From assembly GCA_030524715.1 (NCBI GenBank), contig JAUNGB010000031.1:1-33733 (forward strand): a stretch of 33,733 nucleotides of DNA, written 5' to 3'. Below, in pieces: positions 15,565 through 23,089 of this stretch. Each line of letters opens with the position of its first letter. Position 1 is the first letter of the stretch. This stretch comes from Eubacteriales bacterium (GTDB taxonomy: Bacteria; Bacillota; Clostridia; Lachnospirales; Lachnospiraceae). The notes under the pieces are model-generated. The model was not told where the DNA came from. It worked only from the letters and a program-made list of their open reading frames with translations, and searched no databases. The translations under genes were made by a program, and so were the position numbers.

Positions 15565-15738
15565 TTATTTTTCTGTTTTGATCTCTCCGCGTTCCTTTTC
15601 CACCTCTTCCAGATGTTTGATGAGGACATATTCAATGTAATTGGTTAAGGAGCGGTGTTCACTTGTAGCCAGTATGCCGATTTTGTCAAACACTTCATCT
15701 GACAAACGTAAGGTAAATACTCTTTTGTTGGTCGCCAT
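15565..15738 (-). CDS. Ribbon-helix-helix (CopG/Arc-like) protein, copy B
   Basis: On the minus strand ATG at 15736-15738 opens a 57-residue frame ending at 15565. It is nearly identical to copy A through FTLRLSDEVFDKIGILAT, with changes at SEHRSLTN and a shorter C-terminus. The gene and its upstream operator form a unit of about 300 bases that has been duplicated in tandem. The two proteins could form mixed dimers and regulate each other's promoters (inference). No ribosome-binding site stronger than GGGAGG is needed: it lies about nine bases upstream (ACAGGGAAT/GGGAGGACAG region). Confidence 0.75.
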   Translation of the reverse strand: MATNKRVFTLRLSDEVFDKIGILATSEHRSLTNYIEYVLIKHLEEVEKERGEIKTEK

Positions 15739-15802
15739 ATTCCCTGTCCTCCCATTTTAGTATAGGTAAATGGTAATCGAAACCGAATGCAAAATATACA
15801 GT

Positions 15803-15833
15803 CACTTGACAGGTAAGTGATAGCACTTTATAT
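15803..15833 (-). promoter_or_regulatory. Predicted ribbon-helix-helix operator, copy B
   Basis: CACTTGACAGGTAAGTGATA-GCACTTTATAT has a clean CACTT-N7-AAGTG dyad plus a third half-site. It is 65 bases upstream of the 15738 start and matches the element at 15500-15530. Confidence 0.6.
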
Positions 15834-15871
15834 TGTAAGAGTAGTTTAAAACAAAAAAAGGAGTGCTAAGA

Positions 15872-15901
15872 GTGAAGAAAGTGAAAAGGTGTGGAGTATG
15901 A
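15872..15901 (+). CDS. Possible leader peptide VKKVKRCGV
   Basis: AAAAGGAG followed eight bases later by GTG 15872 opens a nine-codon frame whose TGA overlaps the ATG at 15898 (ATGA). The strong ribosome-binding site belongs to this tiny frame, not to the downstream gene. This suggests translational coupling or, alternatively, an ancestral start lost by frameshift. Basic residues dominate. Confidence 0.35.
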   Translation: MKKVKRCGV

Positions 15902-16713
15902 AAAGGTTGTGCCAATGGATAAAGGCAAAATGGAGGAAATTCTGGAGGGATGATGAGTATGATCCTTATATGAAGCATTTGAGCCAGTCAGATAAAAGGG
16001 AATTATGGTATGGGGCTTTTATGGTCTGTATGTCTGCTGTCGCCCTTTGCAGTTTTGCGATTGCGTTCAGCAATATCCGGGTGAGCCGTCAGAACAATGA
16101 AGATATGGAAGAACTTATGGAAATGGTAGCCACATATATGGGTTCTGCCACAGAGGATGAATACGAGGGGATTGCAAAGGCCATACGGCATGCCCTGGTG
16201 TTTTCCGAGTATGGGCAGGAGATAGAAAACTACATCCGTTATATTCCCAATACGGCGGACGGCTGCCGGACATGCGGAGAAGAGTTCCCGTCACAGGCGT
16301 ATCTTGTGTGTACCAATACGGGGGAATTATATGAACTGGATTTATTTGAAAAAGGGGAGAATCCGGATACAGGTGAATATGGCTATACAAGCATGAGTTT
16401 TGGATATGATGAGGTAAGCCAGACAAGTCTGCATATCACAAAAACTCCGGGAAATAAGGAAGGAACTGTGACTGTGCAGAGGGGACGTGGGATTGTCAGC
16501 GTCCAGAAAATGAAATCGTTATTCTGTGATGACTGTATCCGGGAGATGTTAGAAACGGTTGAAAACCAGCTGGTAGAAGAGTTCGTGATCTTTGACGCAG
16601 GAGAACAGAAGTTTTACGCTGTGGATGATGGAAGTGTGCAGATCGGGGACTATGAACTGCAGGTGGAGTATGACGCGGGAGATTATGAAATAACAGTGCG
16701 GTATGCGAAATAA
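15898..16713 (+). CDS. Hypothetical single-pass membrane protein with paired CxxC motifs
   Basis: This 271-residue protein has a basic cytoplasmic N-terminus (about 35 residues), one membrane helix (YGAFMVCMSAVALCSFAIAF, about 42-62) and a large outer domain. That domain contains a helical stretch (DMEELMEMVATYM), CRTCGEE and CDDC motifs that could bind metal or form disulphides, and C-terminal beta strands (YELQVEYDAGDYEITVRYAK). I prefer ATG 15898, coupled to the leader frame, over the GTG at 15889. I do not recognise the family. The nearest neighbours are element-type regulators, so an accessory role is likely. Confidence 0.65.
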   Translation: MKRLCQWIKAKWRKFWRDDEYDPYMKHLSQSDKRELWYGAFMVCMSAVALCSFAIAFSNIRVSRQNNEDMEELMEMVATYMGSATEDEYEGIAKAIRHALVFSEYGQEIENYIRYIPNTADGCRTCGEEFPSQAYLVCTNTGELYELDLFEKGENPDTGEYGYTSMSFGYDEVSQTSLHITKTPGNKEGTVTVQRGRGIVSVQKMKSLFCDDCIREMLETVENQLVEEFVIFDAGEQKFYAVDDGSVQIGDYELQVEYDAGDYEITVRYAK

Positions 16714-16784
16714 GTGGGAAAATTCCTTATTGTATGATAGAATGAAGAACAATGACAGATTTGGATTTAACGGAGAGAAGTACC

Positions 16785-17070
16785 ATGGATATTATTGAAA
16801 AATTACAAGATAAGAATAACACAGCTGCATATAGGTTTCTCTTGGAGTATGCGTCCGCTTATTGAAATATCTGAGGCGCTACTGGAGGTAGATTCCAATG
16901 ACGCGGCAGAAGTGATGGGCTGGCCGGATAATCTGAAACTGAAATCTTCCATGACGTTATTTGCCTTGGCAAAACCGGAATGTTGTGAAGTATTTCAAAA
17001 GGTATTGGACAAGTTCTTCCGGGGAGAACGGGATCAGAGAACTGTGGAAATCCTATTGGGGAAAAGATGA
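16785..17070 (+). pseudogene. Chimera: N-terminal stub joined to DUF1810 C-terminus
   Basis: ATG 16785 reads MDIIEKLQDKNNTAAYRFLLEYASAY and stops at 16866; this resembles the first residues of a HEAT-repeat (SufBD-annotated) protein. In another frame from about 16853, RPLIEISEALLEVDSNDAAEVMGWPDNLKLKSSMTLFALA and VFQKVLDKFFRGERDQRTVEIL form the C-terminal half of a DUF1810 protein. The join is within about ten bases of 16850. Full DUF1810 proteins have about 140 residues; roughly 70 remain. Neither part can work. A second DUF1810 tail is found at 18494. Confidence 0.7.
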
Positions 17071-17198
17071 AACAAAAAGTCTGTATCAGAAAAAAGGTAG
17101 GCTTTAAGGCTTTTAGTATCTGAGGATAAAATCATCCTATTGTATGTGCAGTGAACCCAGAAAACAAAGAGGGAATTAAAATTGAGGAATGCGAATGT

Positions 17199-17987
17199 AT
17201 GAATATAATAGATAAAAATATAGATGGTGGAAAAGCATTTGACTGGGGTAAAACTTCCGCAGATTATGCAAAGTTCCGTGATATTTATCCACAGGAATTT
17301 TACGATAAAATTATAAAACGTGAATTATGTATAAAAGGTCAGAGTGTTCTCGATGTTGGAACAGGAACTGGAGTGCTTCCAAGGAATATGTATCGTTATG
17401 GTGCAAAATGGATAGGGACAGATATTTCTGTGAACCAGATTGAACAGGCAAAAATTCTTTCAAAGGGTCTGGATATTGAGTATTATCCATTATCCACAGA
17501 AGATGTAAATTTTCCGGATAATTCCTTTGATGTTATCACTGCGTGTCAGTGTTTTTGGTATTTTAATCACCAGCAGATCAGTGATAAGTTTTTCCATATG
17601 CTGAAACCGGATGGACGTATTCTTGCATTATATATGGCATGGCTGCCTTTTGAGGACAAAATTGCAGGAGAAAGTGAGAAGCTTGTTCTGAAATATAGCC
17701 CCAAATGGAGTGGCGCAGGGGAAACGATTCATCCAATATTTATACCTGATTGCTACAAAGAAAAATTTGAACTTGTTTATCATGAGGAATATCCGTTAGA
17801 AGTGCATTTCACTCGTGAGAGTTGGAATGGCAGAATGAAAGCCTGCCGGGGTATTGGCGCTTCTCTTACAGAACAGGAAGTTTCTGCATGGGAACGGGAG
17901 CATATAAAATTACTTGTTGAAATTGCTCCTGAAGAGTTTAATGTCTTACATTACGGTGCCATTGCTGAACTAAAAGTGAAAAAATGA
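17199..17987 (+). CDS. Class I SAM-dependent methyltransferase
   Basis: This protein has 262 residues from ATG 17199 (GAGGAA upstream). A GTG at 17151 would add 16 residues without conserved features. Motif I, VLDVGTGTGVLPRN (about 50-63), and the acidic GTDISVNQIEQAK loop bind S-adenosylmethionine; DNSFDVITACQCFWYF is the post-II region and LKPDGRILALYMAW is motif III. The rest resembles UbiE/Methyltransf_11-type small-molecule enzymes. It stands alone, separate from the three methyltransferases at 29317-31384, and its substrate is unknown. Confidence 0.85.
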   Translation: MNIIDKNIDGGKAFDWGKTSADYAKFRDIYPQEFYDKIIKRELCIKGQSVLDVGTGTGVLPRNMYRYGAKWIGTDISVNQIEQAKILSKGLDIEYYPLSTEDVNFPDNSFDVITACQCFWYFNHQQISDKFFHMLKPDGRILALYMAWLPFEDKIAGESEKLVLKYSPKWSGAGETIHPIFIPDCYKEKFELVYHEEYPLEVHFTRESWNGRMKACRGIGASLTEQEVSAWEREHIKLLVEIAPEEFNVLHYGAIAELKVKK

Positions 17988-18088
17988 TAATTTCCAAGGT
18001 GTCTGATAAAGTAATTAAATCTGTGGCCTGGAAAGAACTGGATCAGAAAACAATAGAGATAAAAAATGTATGCTGAGGAGGTTTGCTT

Positions 18089-18469
18089 ATGAAAAAAACA
18101 AGTTTAACAATATTGGCAATTGTGTTAATGCTGTCTTCGGCTGCGTGTGGCGGAAAAGCAAAAGACCTATATGAAATTCCAGATTTATCACAATACAAAA
18201 CAGAATATGTTGGGGATGCTCCTAACGTTGTAAATATTGTCAGCAAACAAGATTATCCAGAGGGGTATTCTTATGATAGTATAGAGATACAGTCTGAAAT
18301 AGAGCCATATGGATTAACGGTTTTTCTAAAAGAAGAACCCTCGGCATCTAAAATTGAAGATGAATTACAGATTAATGCAGATATGATATTTGATTTGATT
18401 GGCAATTTAGGAACTCTTGAGTATAGAGAAGCTGATAGCAAAGAACTTATTGCTGCATATGAGCGTTAG
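18089..18469 (+). CDS. DUF4825-like lipoprotein
   Basis: This 126-residue protein starts at ATG 18089, seven bases after GAGGAGG. A lipoprotein signal runs to C20 (MLSSAACGG). The remainder, beginning DLYEIPDLSQYKTEYVGDAPNVVNIVSK, matches the YKTxYVGDNxxVxxIV pattern I associate with DUF4825. It should be anchored to the outer face of the membrane. Domain function is unknown, though it often accompanies BlaR1-like sensors; none is visible here. The length is normal for a minimal member. Confidence 0.7.
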   Translation: MKKTSLTILAIVLMLSSAACGGKAKDLYEIPDLSQYKTEYVGDAPNVVNIVSKQDYPEGYSYDSIEIQSEIEPYGLTVFLKEEPSASKIEDELQINADMIFDLIGNLGTLEYREADSKELIAAYER

Positions 18470-18493
18470 GGTAGCGGGCTTTGGCAGTGTTTT

Positions 18494-18535
18494 TTGACCG
18501 GTGAACGGGATCAGAAAATTGTGGAAATCCTGTAA
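18494..18535 (+). pseudogene. Second DUF1810 C-terminal remnant
   Basis: The frame FLTGERDQKIVEIL-stop corresponds to FRGERDQRTVEILLGK at the end of the remnant at 16785-17070, with high base identity (GAACGGGATCAGA, GTGGAAATCCT). Only about 14 codons survive. It shows that this locus once held two copies or has been duplicated. Confidence 0.5.
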
Positions 18536-18543
18536 TTCAATAA

Positions 18544-18693
18544 TTTAACGATAGGGTGCATTTTCAACCCCAAGGGTGCAAATTTAACGATTCCTACTCT
18601 CAAAACGATAGTATTGTTAAATTTTTGCCTTCCTACTCACGAAAAAGGTACAAACCCTACTCGAAAAACGATAACAGCACCTACGAGGGTGCA
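18544..18693. repeat. Iteron-like cluster of short repeats
   Basis: In about 150 bases I see AACGAT four times (18547, 18585, 18604, 18667), CCTACTC three times (18593, 18632, 18656), the latter followed by C/G and an A run, and GGGTGCA three times (18554, 18574, 18687). GCACC/GGTGC can form a small hairpin at the end. No good gene lies across it. Spaced repeats of this kind occur at plasmid or element origins and partition sites; here the function is not known. Confidence 0.45.
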
Positions 18694-18705
18694 TCCCATC
18701 ATACA

Positions 18706-18732
18706 GAAAACGCCCTAACCATGGGCGTTTTC
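18706..18732. terminator. Perfect 10-bp hairpin, possibly bidirectional terminator
   Basis: GAAAACGCCC and GGGCGTTTTC are separated by TAACCAT. The A/T ends of the stem supply U tracts in both directions. Confidence 0.5.
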
Positions 18733-18746
18733 GCATATTCAAAAAA

Positions 18747-18938
18747 ATGATAGCTCCGATTATTTCTGCCCGTATAGAAAAAGGATGGAATGCTCCTGAC
18801 CCGAAGAAACGGGCGCAATGGAGGAAGATACCTTGTGAGGGCGAAATTCCTACGCCAGATGAATGGCTGCGGTATGCAGTTGAGAAACTGCAGGAAGAAG
18901 GTCGAGAGGATTTATTGCGGTGGTATCTGGATTTCTAG
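18747..18938 (+). CDS. Small hypothetical protein, 63 residues
   Basis: The frame encodes a charged protein with many Trp, including PDPKKRAQWRKIP and the helical tail PDEWLRYAVEKLQEEGREDLLRWYLDF. Codon use looks genuine, but no ribosome-binding site precedes ATG 18747, so it may be the 3' end of a larger lost gene. It stands next to the iteron-like block, which raises the possibility of an element replication or maintenance gene. I do not recognise it. Confidence 0.4.
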   Translation: MIAPIISARIEKGWNAPDPKKRAQWRKIPCEGEIPTPDEWLRYAVEKLQEEGREDLLRWYLDF

Positions 18939-18971
18939 AAGATGCCTTAGATTACGAGCTGATATTATTGT

Positions 18972-19012
18972 AAAAATTAAAAGTGGCGAGTAAGTCGGAC
19001 TGCTTACTCGCC
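18972..19012 (-). terminator. Terminator of the MerR gene
   Basis: GGCGAGTAAG (18985-18994) and CTTACTCGCC (19003-19012) make a perfect stem. On the minus strand it is followed by ACTTTTAATTTTTAC, a U-rich tail, about 40 bases past the MerR stop. Confidence 0.65.
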
Positions 19013-19050
19013 ATTGCTTGTTAATCCGTATTTAAAGATTACTTCTTAAA

Positions 19051-19470
19051 TTATTTCTCACATGGTAGTTTTTCAGTATCATTTCCTTTAAAGTGAATTT
19101 TTTCTGTCCCAGCTTCAATCGCAGTTTCATAATACCAGCATTTGTGGTTGATAAAGTCGAGCGTTTCCTGCAACTCAGCCATTTGCGCTTCCACAGTGCA
19201 CTTTCGCTCCAGAAACATTTCATAACGCTCCTGTAAAGAATTGTCCCCCATCTGTACCCATTTTGAAAACTGCCGGATGTCTTTGATTGGCATACCGGAT
19301 TTTTTCAGGCACTCAATAACCCGAAGCATTGCAATATCTTCTTCCGAGAAAATGCGGTAGCCGGATTCCTTCCGTTCCATGAAAGGCAATAGGCCCTGTT
19401 TATCGTAATAGCGAAGGGTTGTCGGTGTTACATTCATGATTTCTGCCGCTTGTTTTATCGTGTATGACAT
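19051..19470 (-). CDS. MerR-family transcriptional regulator, AdhR-like
   Basis: This 139-residue protein is read on the minus strand from ATG 19470, where GGGAGGA precedes at good spacing; the six extra upstream codons lack support. The MerR HTH (YTIKQAAEIMNVTPTTLRYYDKQGLLPF...GYRIFSEEDIAML) is followed by the recognition continuation ECLKKSGMPIKDIRQF and a dimerising helix. There is no cysteine-based metal site at the C-terminus apart from scattered Cys, so it is not a mercury-type sensor. Related regulators (AdhR) respond to aldehydes and activate alcohol dehydrogenase genes, as found here on the opposite strand. Confidence 0.88.
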   Translation of the reverse strand: MSYTIKQAAEIMNVTPTTLRYYDKQGLLPFMERKESGYRIFSEEDIAMLRVIECLKKSGMPIKDIRQFSKWVQMGDNSLQERYEMFLERKCTVEAQMAELQETLDFINHKCWYYETAIEAGTEKIHFKGNDTEKLPCEK

Positions 19471-19520
19471 AAAAAGTCCTCCCGTCACAAAAAATTCAAA
19501 AATAATCGGAGAAAAGGGGG

Positions 19521-19551
19521 TTGACCTTCACCTCAAGGTTAATGTTACTCT
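19521..19551 (+). promoter_or_regulatory. MerR-type promoter with 19-base spacer
   Basis: TTGACC (19521-19526) and TACTCT (19546-19551) are separated by 19 bases instead of 17. The spacer holds the dyad ACCTT-CACCTC-AAGGT. This is the classical MerR-activated layout, in which bound regulator twists the DNA to align the two boxes. It faces the 19640-22744 genes, divergent from merR. Confidence 0.8.
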
Positions 19552-19639
19552 ATAACCAGCAGGAAGTCAAGGGGGTGTAGCACATAGAAATCAAACACAT
19601 AAAAAAGAAAAAGGTCGCAGGCCGGAAAAAGTGGTGCAT

Positions 19640-19909
19640 ATGAAAGAACTACCCTATTTTATGTATCTGCTTCTGGCAGAGGCGGGCTGTCATAAAGGCG
19701 GTGGAGAAAATCGACACGCAAGCTGGAAATCAGAAAAGATTCAAAAAGAATCCAAGGTGCTGTTTCAGGAATTGTGTGGCATGGCAGAAATCCAGACTGA
19801 TCCCATTTGCCAGCTTTGTGTGGTCTTGATGGGATACAGCCGGTATCGAGTTGATGCGGAGCTTTGGATGCACAGTATGGAGCTATTGCTCTGCAAGTAT
19901 TGTAATTAA
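19640..19909 (+). CDS. Hypothetical Cys-rich protein
   Basis: This 89-residue protein begins at ATG 19640; an in-frame start three codons earlier is equally possible. It contains six cysteines (AGCHKGG, LCGM, DPICQLC, CKYC), a Leu-rich C-terminus and no clear signal peptide. It is the first frame after the MerR-type promoter, so it may be the regulator's first target or a fragment of a larger gene. I do not recognise the family, and its ribosome-binding site is weak. Confidence 0.5.
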   Translation: MKELPYFMYLLLAEAGCHKGGGENRHASWKSEKIQKESKVLFQELCGMAEIQTDPICQLCVVLMGYSRYRVDAELWMHSMELLLCKYCN

Positions 19910-20000
19910 CAGCGGATTAAAATCCGGCAATTAGGAAATCCCCAAGGGGATACCATTATGCCGTTCATAACACGGCAAACAGATGAAAGGAGAAATCATA

Positions 20001-20375
20001 ATGAGTTATATTTGGAATCTTCCCACGAAGGTATTGTTTGGCGCAGGAAAAGTGCAGGAGTTATATAAGGAGCAGATGCCGGGTAAGAAGGCTCTGCTGG
20101 TTATCTCCAATGGCAAATCCGTGAAGGAAAATGGAAGTCTGGCGGCGGTGGAGCAAGGACTGACCGCTGCGGGTGTAGATTATGTCCTGTTCGATAAAAT
20201 TCAGGCTAATCCTTTGGAGCCGACCATAATGGAGGGCGTACTGGCTGCCCGTGAAAATGGCTGCGACTTTGTTGTTGGTTTGGGCGGCGGTTCGGTACGA
20301 AAAGAAGCTATTGTCTATTTGCCGTATGGTTTGATGAAGCAGATGCTGAAACCCGATATGACATTCTCTATCTGA
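20001..20375 (+). pseudogene. Iron-containing alcohol dehydrogenase, N-terminal third
   Basis: From ATG 20001 (AAAGGAG upstream) the first 100 residues follow the Fe-ADH/YqhD pattern: FGAGKVQEL, KKALLVISNGKSVKENG and the NAD(P)-binding FVVGLGGGSV. Immediately after GGGS the frame changes to RKEAIVYLPYG, the start of an esterase domain, and runs to a stop at 20373-20375. Full enzymes have about 380 residues with metal-binding His residues at the C-terminal side, all missing here. The joint (about 20300) looks like a deletion at a short Gly-Gly-Ser coding match, since GGGS also precedes the second esterase copy. Confidence 0.82.
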
Positions 20376-20830
20376 TGCATGGCGGCGGAGGTTCCGAAGC
20401 GACTTACATAGGGCGAGAAGGTCAAGGTAATCGACTGAAAAATATGATTGACCACATGATTGCATACGGCGATATAGAGCCTCTTATTATTGTGATGCCA
20501 ACCTTTCCGACCGGAGGTTTAGAGGAATGCAGGGAAAGCGCCCTGACAGATGCAACAGAGTATTTCCGCTATTATATGCCTATGAGCAGCGATTGTTGGG
20601 AGCTGCAAGCCTTTGGCTGCAGAGATCGGGCGGATGAAACTACAGAATACCTCTACGATACGCTGACAGCTTCCGGTTATTCATCAGAGGATTTCAAAAT
20701 CTTTGCGGCTGCCGGTACGGAAGAATTTTCCGGGTTGTCCGCACCCGCACAGATCACTTCCATGAAGAACTACCCGGATATGTTTTCCTATACGGAGAGA
20801 GATTTTGAGGATGGCAATTGGAGGTGGAAG
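20303..20830 (+). pseudogene. Esterase-D-like enzyme, copy 1, frameshifted and deleted
   Basis: AIVYLPYG, then after a one-base shift near 20320 DEADAETRYDILYLMHGGGG, continues in the frame that starts at 20375: IEPLIIVMPTFPTGG and later IFAAAGTEEFSGL. Compared with copy 2 about 50 residues are missing around 20552, including the nucleophile motif GGFSAGG. Near 20815 the frame leaves homology (DFEDGN, then non-homologous residues), and copy 2 begins. It is an inactive relative of the feruloyl/acetyl esterases that trim plant polysaccharides. Confidence 0.75.
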
Positions 20831-21596
20831 CGCCATCCAGAGCCAGGCCACAGTTTATCTGCCCTATGGATACAATCAGGATGATAGCTCTACACGTTAT
20901 GACATCCTCTATTTACAGCATGGTGCCTATGGAGATGAACGAACGTGGATGTACGAGTATGGGGACAGCTTCAAAAATATGATCGAAGATAAGCTGATTT
21001 CGCCGCTCATTATCGTTATGCCATACCTCCCGTCAGGAAACCAGTGGTATCACGATACAACACCGATCTTTTACTCAGAAGAAATCAAAAACGATCTGAT
21101 GCCTGCGGTAGAATCTCACTACCACACCTATGTGAGTGGAATCACAGATACAGATTTTACTGCATCCCGCAGTCATCGGGCTTTCGGAGGATTCTCGGCA
21201 GGCGGCACAACAACGTGGCGGGTATTCCTTGAAGGGCTTGACCGGTTTGAATACTTTATACCTATGAGCGGCGGACTGACGCTTGGCGGAGATGGTTCCA
21301 CTGATACGGAGGACGCACAGCGGCTTGCAAATGCGGCAGTTTCCTCCGGTTATGGAAAAACAGATTATTATATCTTTGCCGCTACTGGTACAAGGGACGT
21401 AGCGTATCAAGGACTTTCTGCTCAAATAGAAGCTATGAAGCCACTGACAGAGGCATTTGATTATACGGATACGGATTTCGCGGATGGGAACCTGATGTAC
21501 TATACCGTTTCTGGAAACCTCCATGATTATCAGTATACCTATGAATATGTTTACAATGGTCTGCGGCTATTTGCTCACCATGGGCATTTAGGATAA
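20805..21596 (+). CDS. Esterase-D-like (feruloyl esterase type) hydrolase, copy 2, N-terminally shortened
   Basis: This 263-residue alpha/beta hydrolase of the PF00756 type has VYLPYGYNQDDSSTRYDILYLQHGAYG at the N-terminus, the nucleophile Ser in HRAFGGFSAGG, and the catalytic His in SGNLHDYQYTYEYVYNGL. Enzymes of this class are normally secreted; here no signal peptide or carbohydrate-binding part precedes the domain, and ATG 20805 lies in the joint with copy 1 with no good ribosome-binding site. The domain core looks complete, so activity is possible, but expression and export are doubtful. The next gene is a DUF362 lipoprotein. Confidence 0.75.
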   Translation: MRMAIGGGSAIQSQATVYLPYGYNQDDSSTRYDILYLQHGAYGDERTWMYEYGDSFKNMIEDKLISPLIIVMPYLPSGNQWYHDTTPIFYSEEIKNDLMPAVESHYHTYVSGITDTDFTASRSHRAFGGFSAGGTTTWRVFLEGLDRFEYFIPMSGGLTLGGDGSTDTEDAQRLANAAVSSGYGKTDYYIFAATGTRDVAYQGLSAQIEAMKPLTEAFDYTDTDFADGNLMYYTVSGNLHDYQYTYEYVYNGLRLFAHHGHLG

Positions 21597-21625
21597 AAAT
21601 ATCAAAATTTGAAAGGGGCTTTATT

Positions 21626-22744
21626 ATGAAAAGAAAATGGATTGCGTTATTACTTGCAGTTTCTATGGTATCTACGCTGGGGGCCTGTGGAAATTCTTCT
21701 GACACACCAGCAGAGGAAAGCAACACCCCTGCGGATACAAGCAATACAGATACACAAGAAAATACCTCATCAGAAGAATCCAGCAGCGAGGTGACAGAAA
21801 ACGAAAGCGTAACAACCAGCGGCGATTATGTCATCAATCTGTCCGACTTGGAGCATCAGACGGATTCTGAGGATGTTCCTACGGTTTATTTCACGAACGA
21901 GATTACCCCTGAATCCCTGATGGCAATTTATGAGGCTCTTGGCCGTACTCCAACAGGAAATGTGGCTGTGAAACTTCATACCGGCGAGGGAGAAAACAGC
22001 TATAATCTGGAACCGGATTTTATTAAGGATTTGGTGCAGGCAGTGGACGGTACGATTGTGGAGTGCAACACCGCTTACGGCGGCAACCGGGCAAATACTG
22101 CGCTGCATATGCAGGTTGCCGAGGATCGGGGATATACGGCCATAGCGGACGTTGATATTATGGACGCAGATGGAGGATTAGAGATTCCTGTCATTGGCGG
22201 AACGAGATTGGAAACCAATCAGGTTGGTTCCCATTTTACAAATTACGATTTCTTTGTTGTGCTTTCCCACTTCAAGGGCCATGCACAGGGCGGTTTCGGT
22301 GGAGCCTTAAAAAATATTTCCATTGGTATCGCTTCCTCAGAGGGAAAATCGCTGATCCACAGCGGCGGTACAGAAACCACCGGATTTGGATGGAACACTC
22401 CTGCGGAAGTGTTTACAGAGTCTATGGCAGAGGCTGCAAAATCTGTCTATGACTATTTGGGCGAGGGAGAAAATCTCCTTTACATCAATGTGATGAATAA
22501 TGTGTCCGTGGACTGTGACTGCAATGCGAATCCGGCAGAACCGGATATGCACGATGTAGGCATCTTTGCCTCTCTTGACCCGGTGGCACTGGATCAGGCG
22601 TGTGTGGACTTTTTGTATGCCGTACCGGATGGAGAATCCGTGATTGAGCGTATGCAGTCCAGAATGGGCGAACATATTTTGGAACACGCAGAGGAAATCA
22701 GCTTCGGCAGCAGGGAATACCATCTGGTGTCGATTGACGAATAA
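21626..22744 (+). CDS. DUF362-domain lipoprotein
   Basis: This 372-residue protein starts at ATG 21626 after GAAAGGGG. The signal ends at the lipobox C21 (STLGACGN), followed by a Ser/Thr/Glu linker to about residue 70. The DUF362 domain comes next: GNVAVKLHTGEGEN, TIVECNTAYGG, FVVLSHFKGHAQGGFGGALKNISIG, DPVALDQACVDFLY. DUF362 proteins are often iron-sulphur associated; this one has two Cys in DCDCNANP but no ferredoxin repeat. It sits on the outer membrane face. In Clostridia it often travels with MerR, flavodoxin and oxidoreductase genes, so a redox role under MerR control is plausible. Confidence 0.85.
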   Translation: MKRKWIALLLAVSMVSTLGACGNSSDTPAEESNTPADTSNTDTQENTSSEESSSEVTENESVTTSGDYVINLSDLEHQTDSEDVPTVYFTNEITPESLMAIYEALGRTPTGNVAVKLHTGEGENSYNLEPDFIKDLVQAVDGTIVECNTAYGGNRANTALHMQVAEDRGYTAIADVDIMDADGGLEIPVIGGTRLETNQVGSHFTNYDFFVVLSHFKGHAQGGFGGALKNISIGIASSEGKSLIHSGGTETTGFGWNTPAEVFTESMAEAAKSVYDYLGEGENLLYINVMNNVSVDCDCNANPAEPDMHDVGIFASLDPVALDQACVDFLYAVPDGESVIERMQSRMGEHILEHAEEISFGSREYHLVSIDE

Positions 22745-22758
22745 AAGGAGATGCTGAA

Positions 22759-22809
22759 ATGAAAAAAACGACAAAAAACCTTATCTTATCGTCCTTGGGA
22801 CTGCCATAA
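22759..22809 (+). pseudogene. Sixteen-codon stub of a lost gene
   Basis: After AAAAGGAG, ATG 22759 opens MKKTTKNLILSSLGLP-stop. It has the look of an N-terminal signal segment cut short. Directly after it the sequence becomes a nucleoside kinase tail. A gene in the DUF362 operon was probably removed at about 22800. Confidence 0.4.
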
Positions 22810-22816
22810 GCAGGAA

Positions 22817-23074
22817 ATGGGAGAACCTGTTCTGATAATTCCAAAGTCCCTTACTATCATAGAAGGCTCCTATTCCTGTCATCCGGCATTAAAAAGCCAT
22901 TATGATTTAACGGTTTTTCTGAATGTAGATGCCACAGAGCAAATACGGCGTATCCACCAGAGAAATGGCGCAGATGGCGTTCAAATGTTTCAGGAACATT
23001 GGATTCACATGGAAGAACACTATTTTCGTTCGTTTCACATTCAGGAAGAATGTGATTTGCGCTTTCAGACTTAA
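22817..23074 (+). pseudogene. Uridine-kinase-like protein, C-terminal fragment
   Basis: The frame reads IIEGSYSCHPALKSHYDLTVFLNVDATEQIRRIHQRNG, then MFQEHWIHMEEHYFRSFHI. It matches the C-terminal half of P-loop uridine kinases (EGSYS-HP-L...YDL-VFL-V...R-R-N). The Walker A region is missing, so it has no ATP-binding site. The ATG at 22817 is not a natural start. A gene for a kinase of this kind often lies near membrane genes, but no functional link is clear. Confidence 0.65.
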
Positions 23075-23089
23075 AGGAGGTGATTCCGC

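Noticed and set aside
18544-18693. CRISPR array
   Set aside because: Repeats are only 6-7 bases and irregularly spaced, there are no spacers of constant size and no cas genes.
18556-18750. 64-residue frame through the repeat block
   Set aside because: Its sequence is just translation of the repeats (YSRKRYKPYSKNDN), with no ribosome-binding site.
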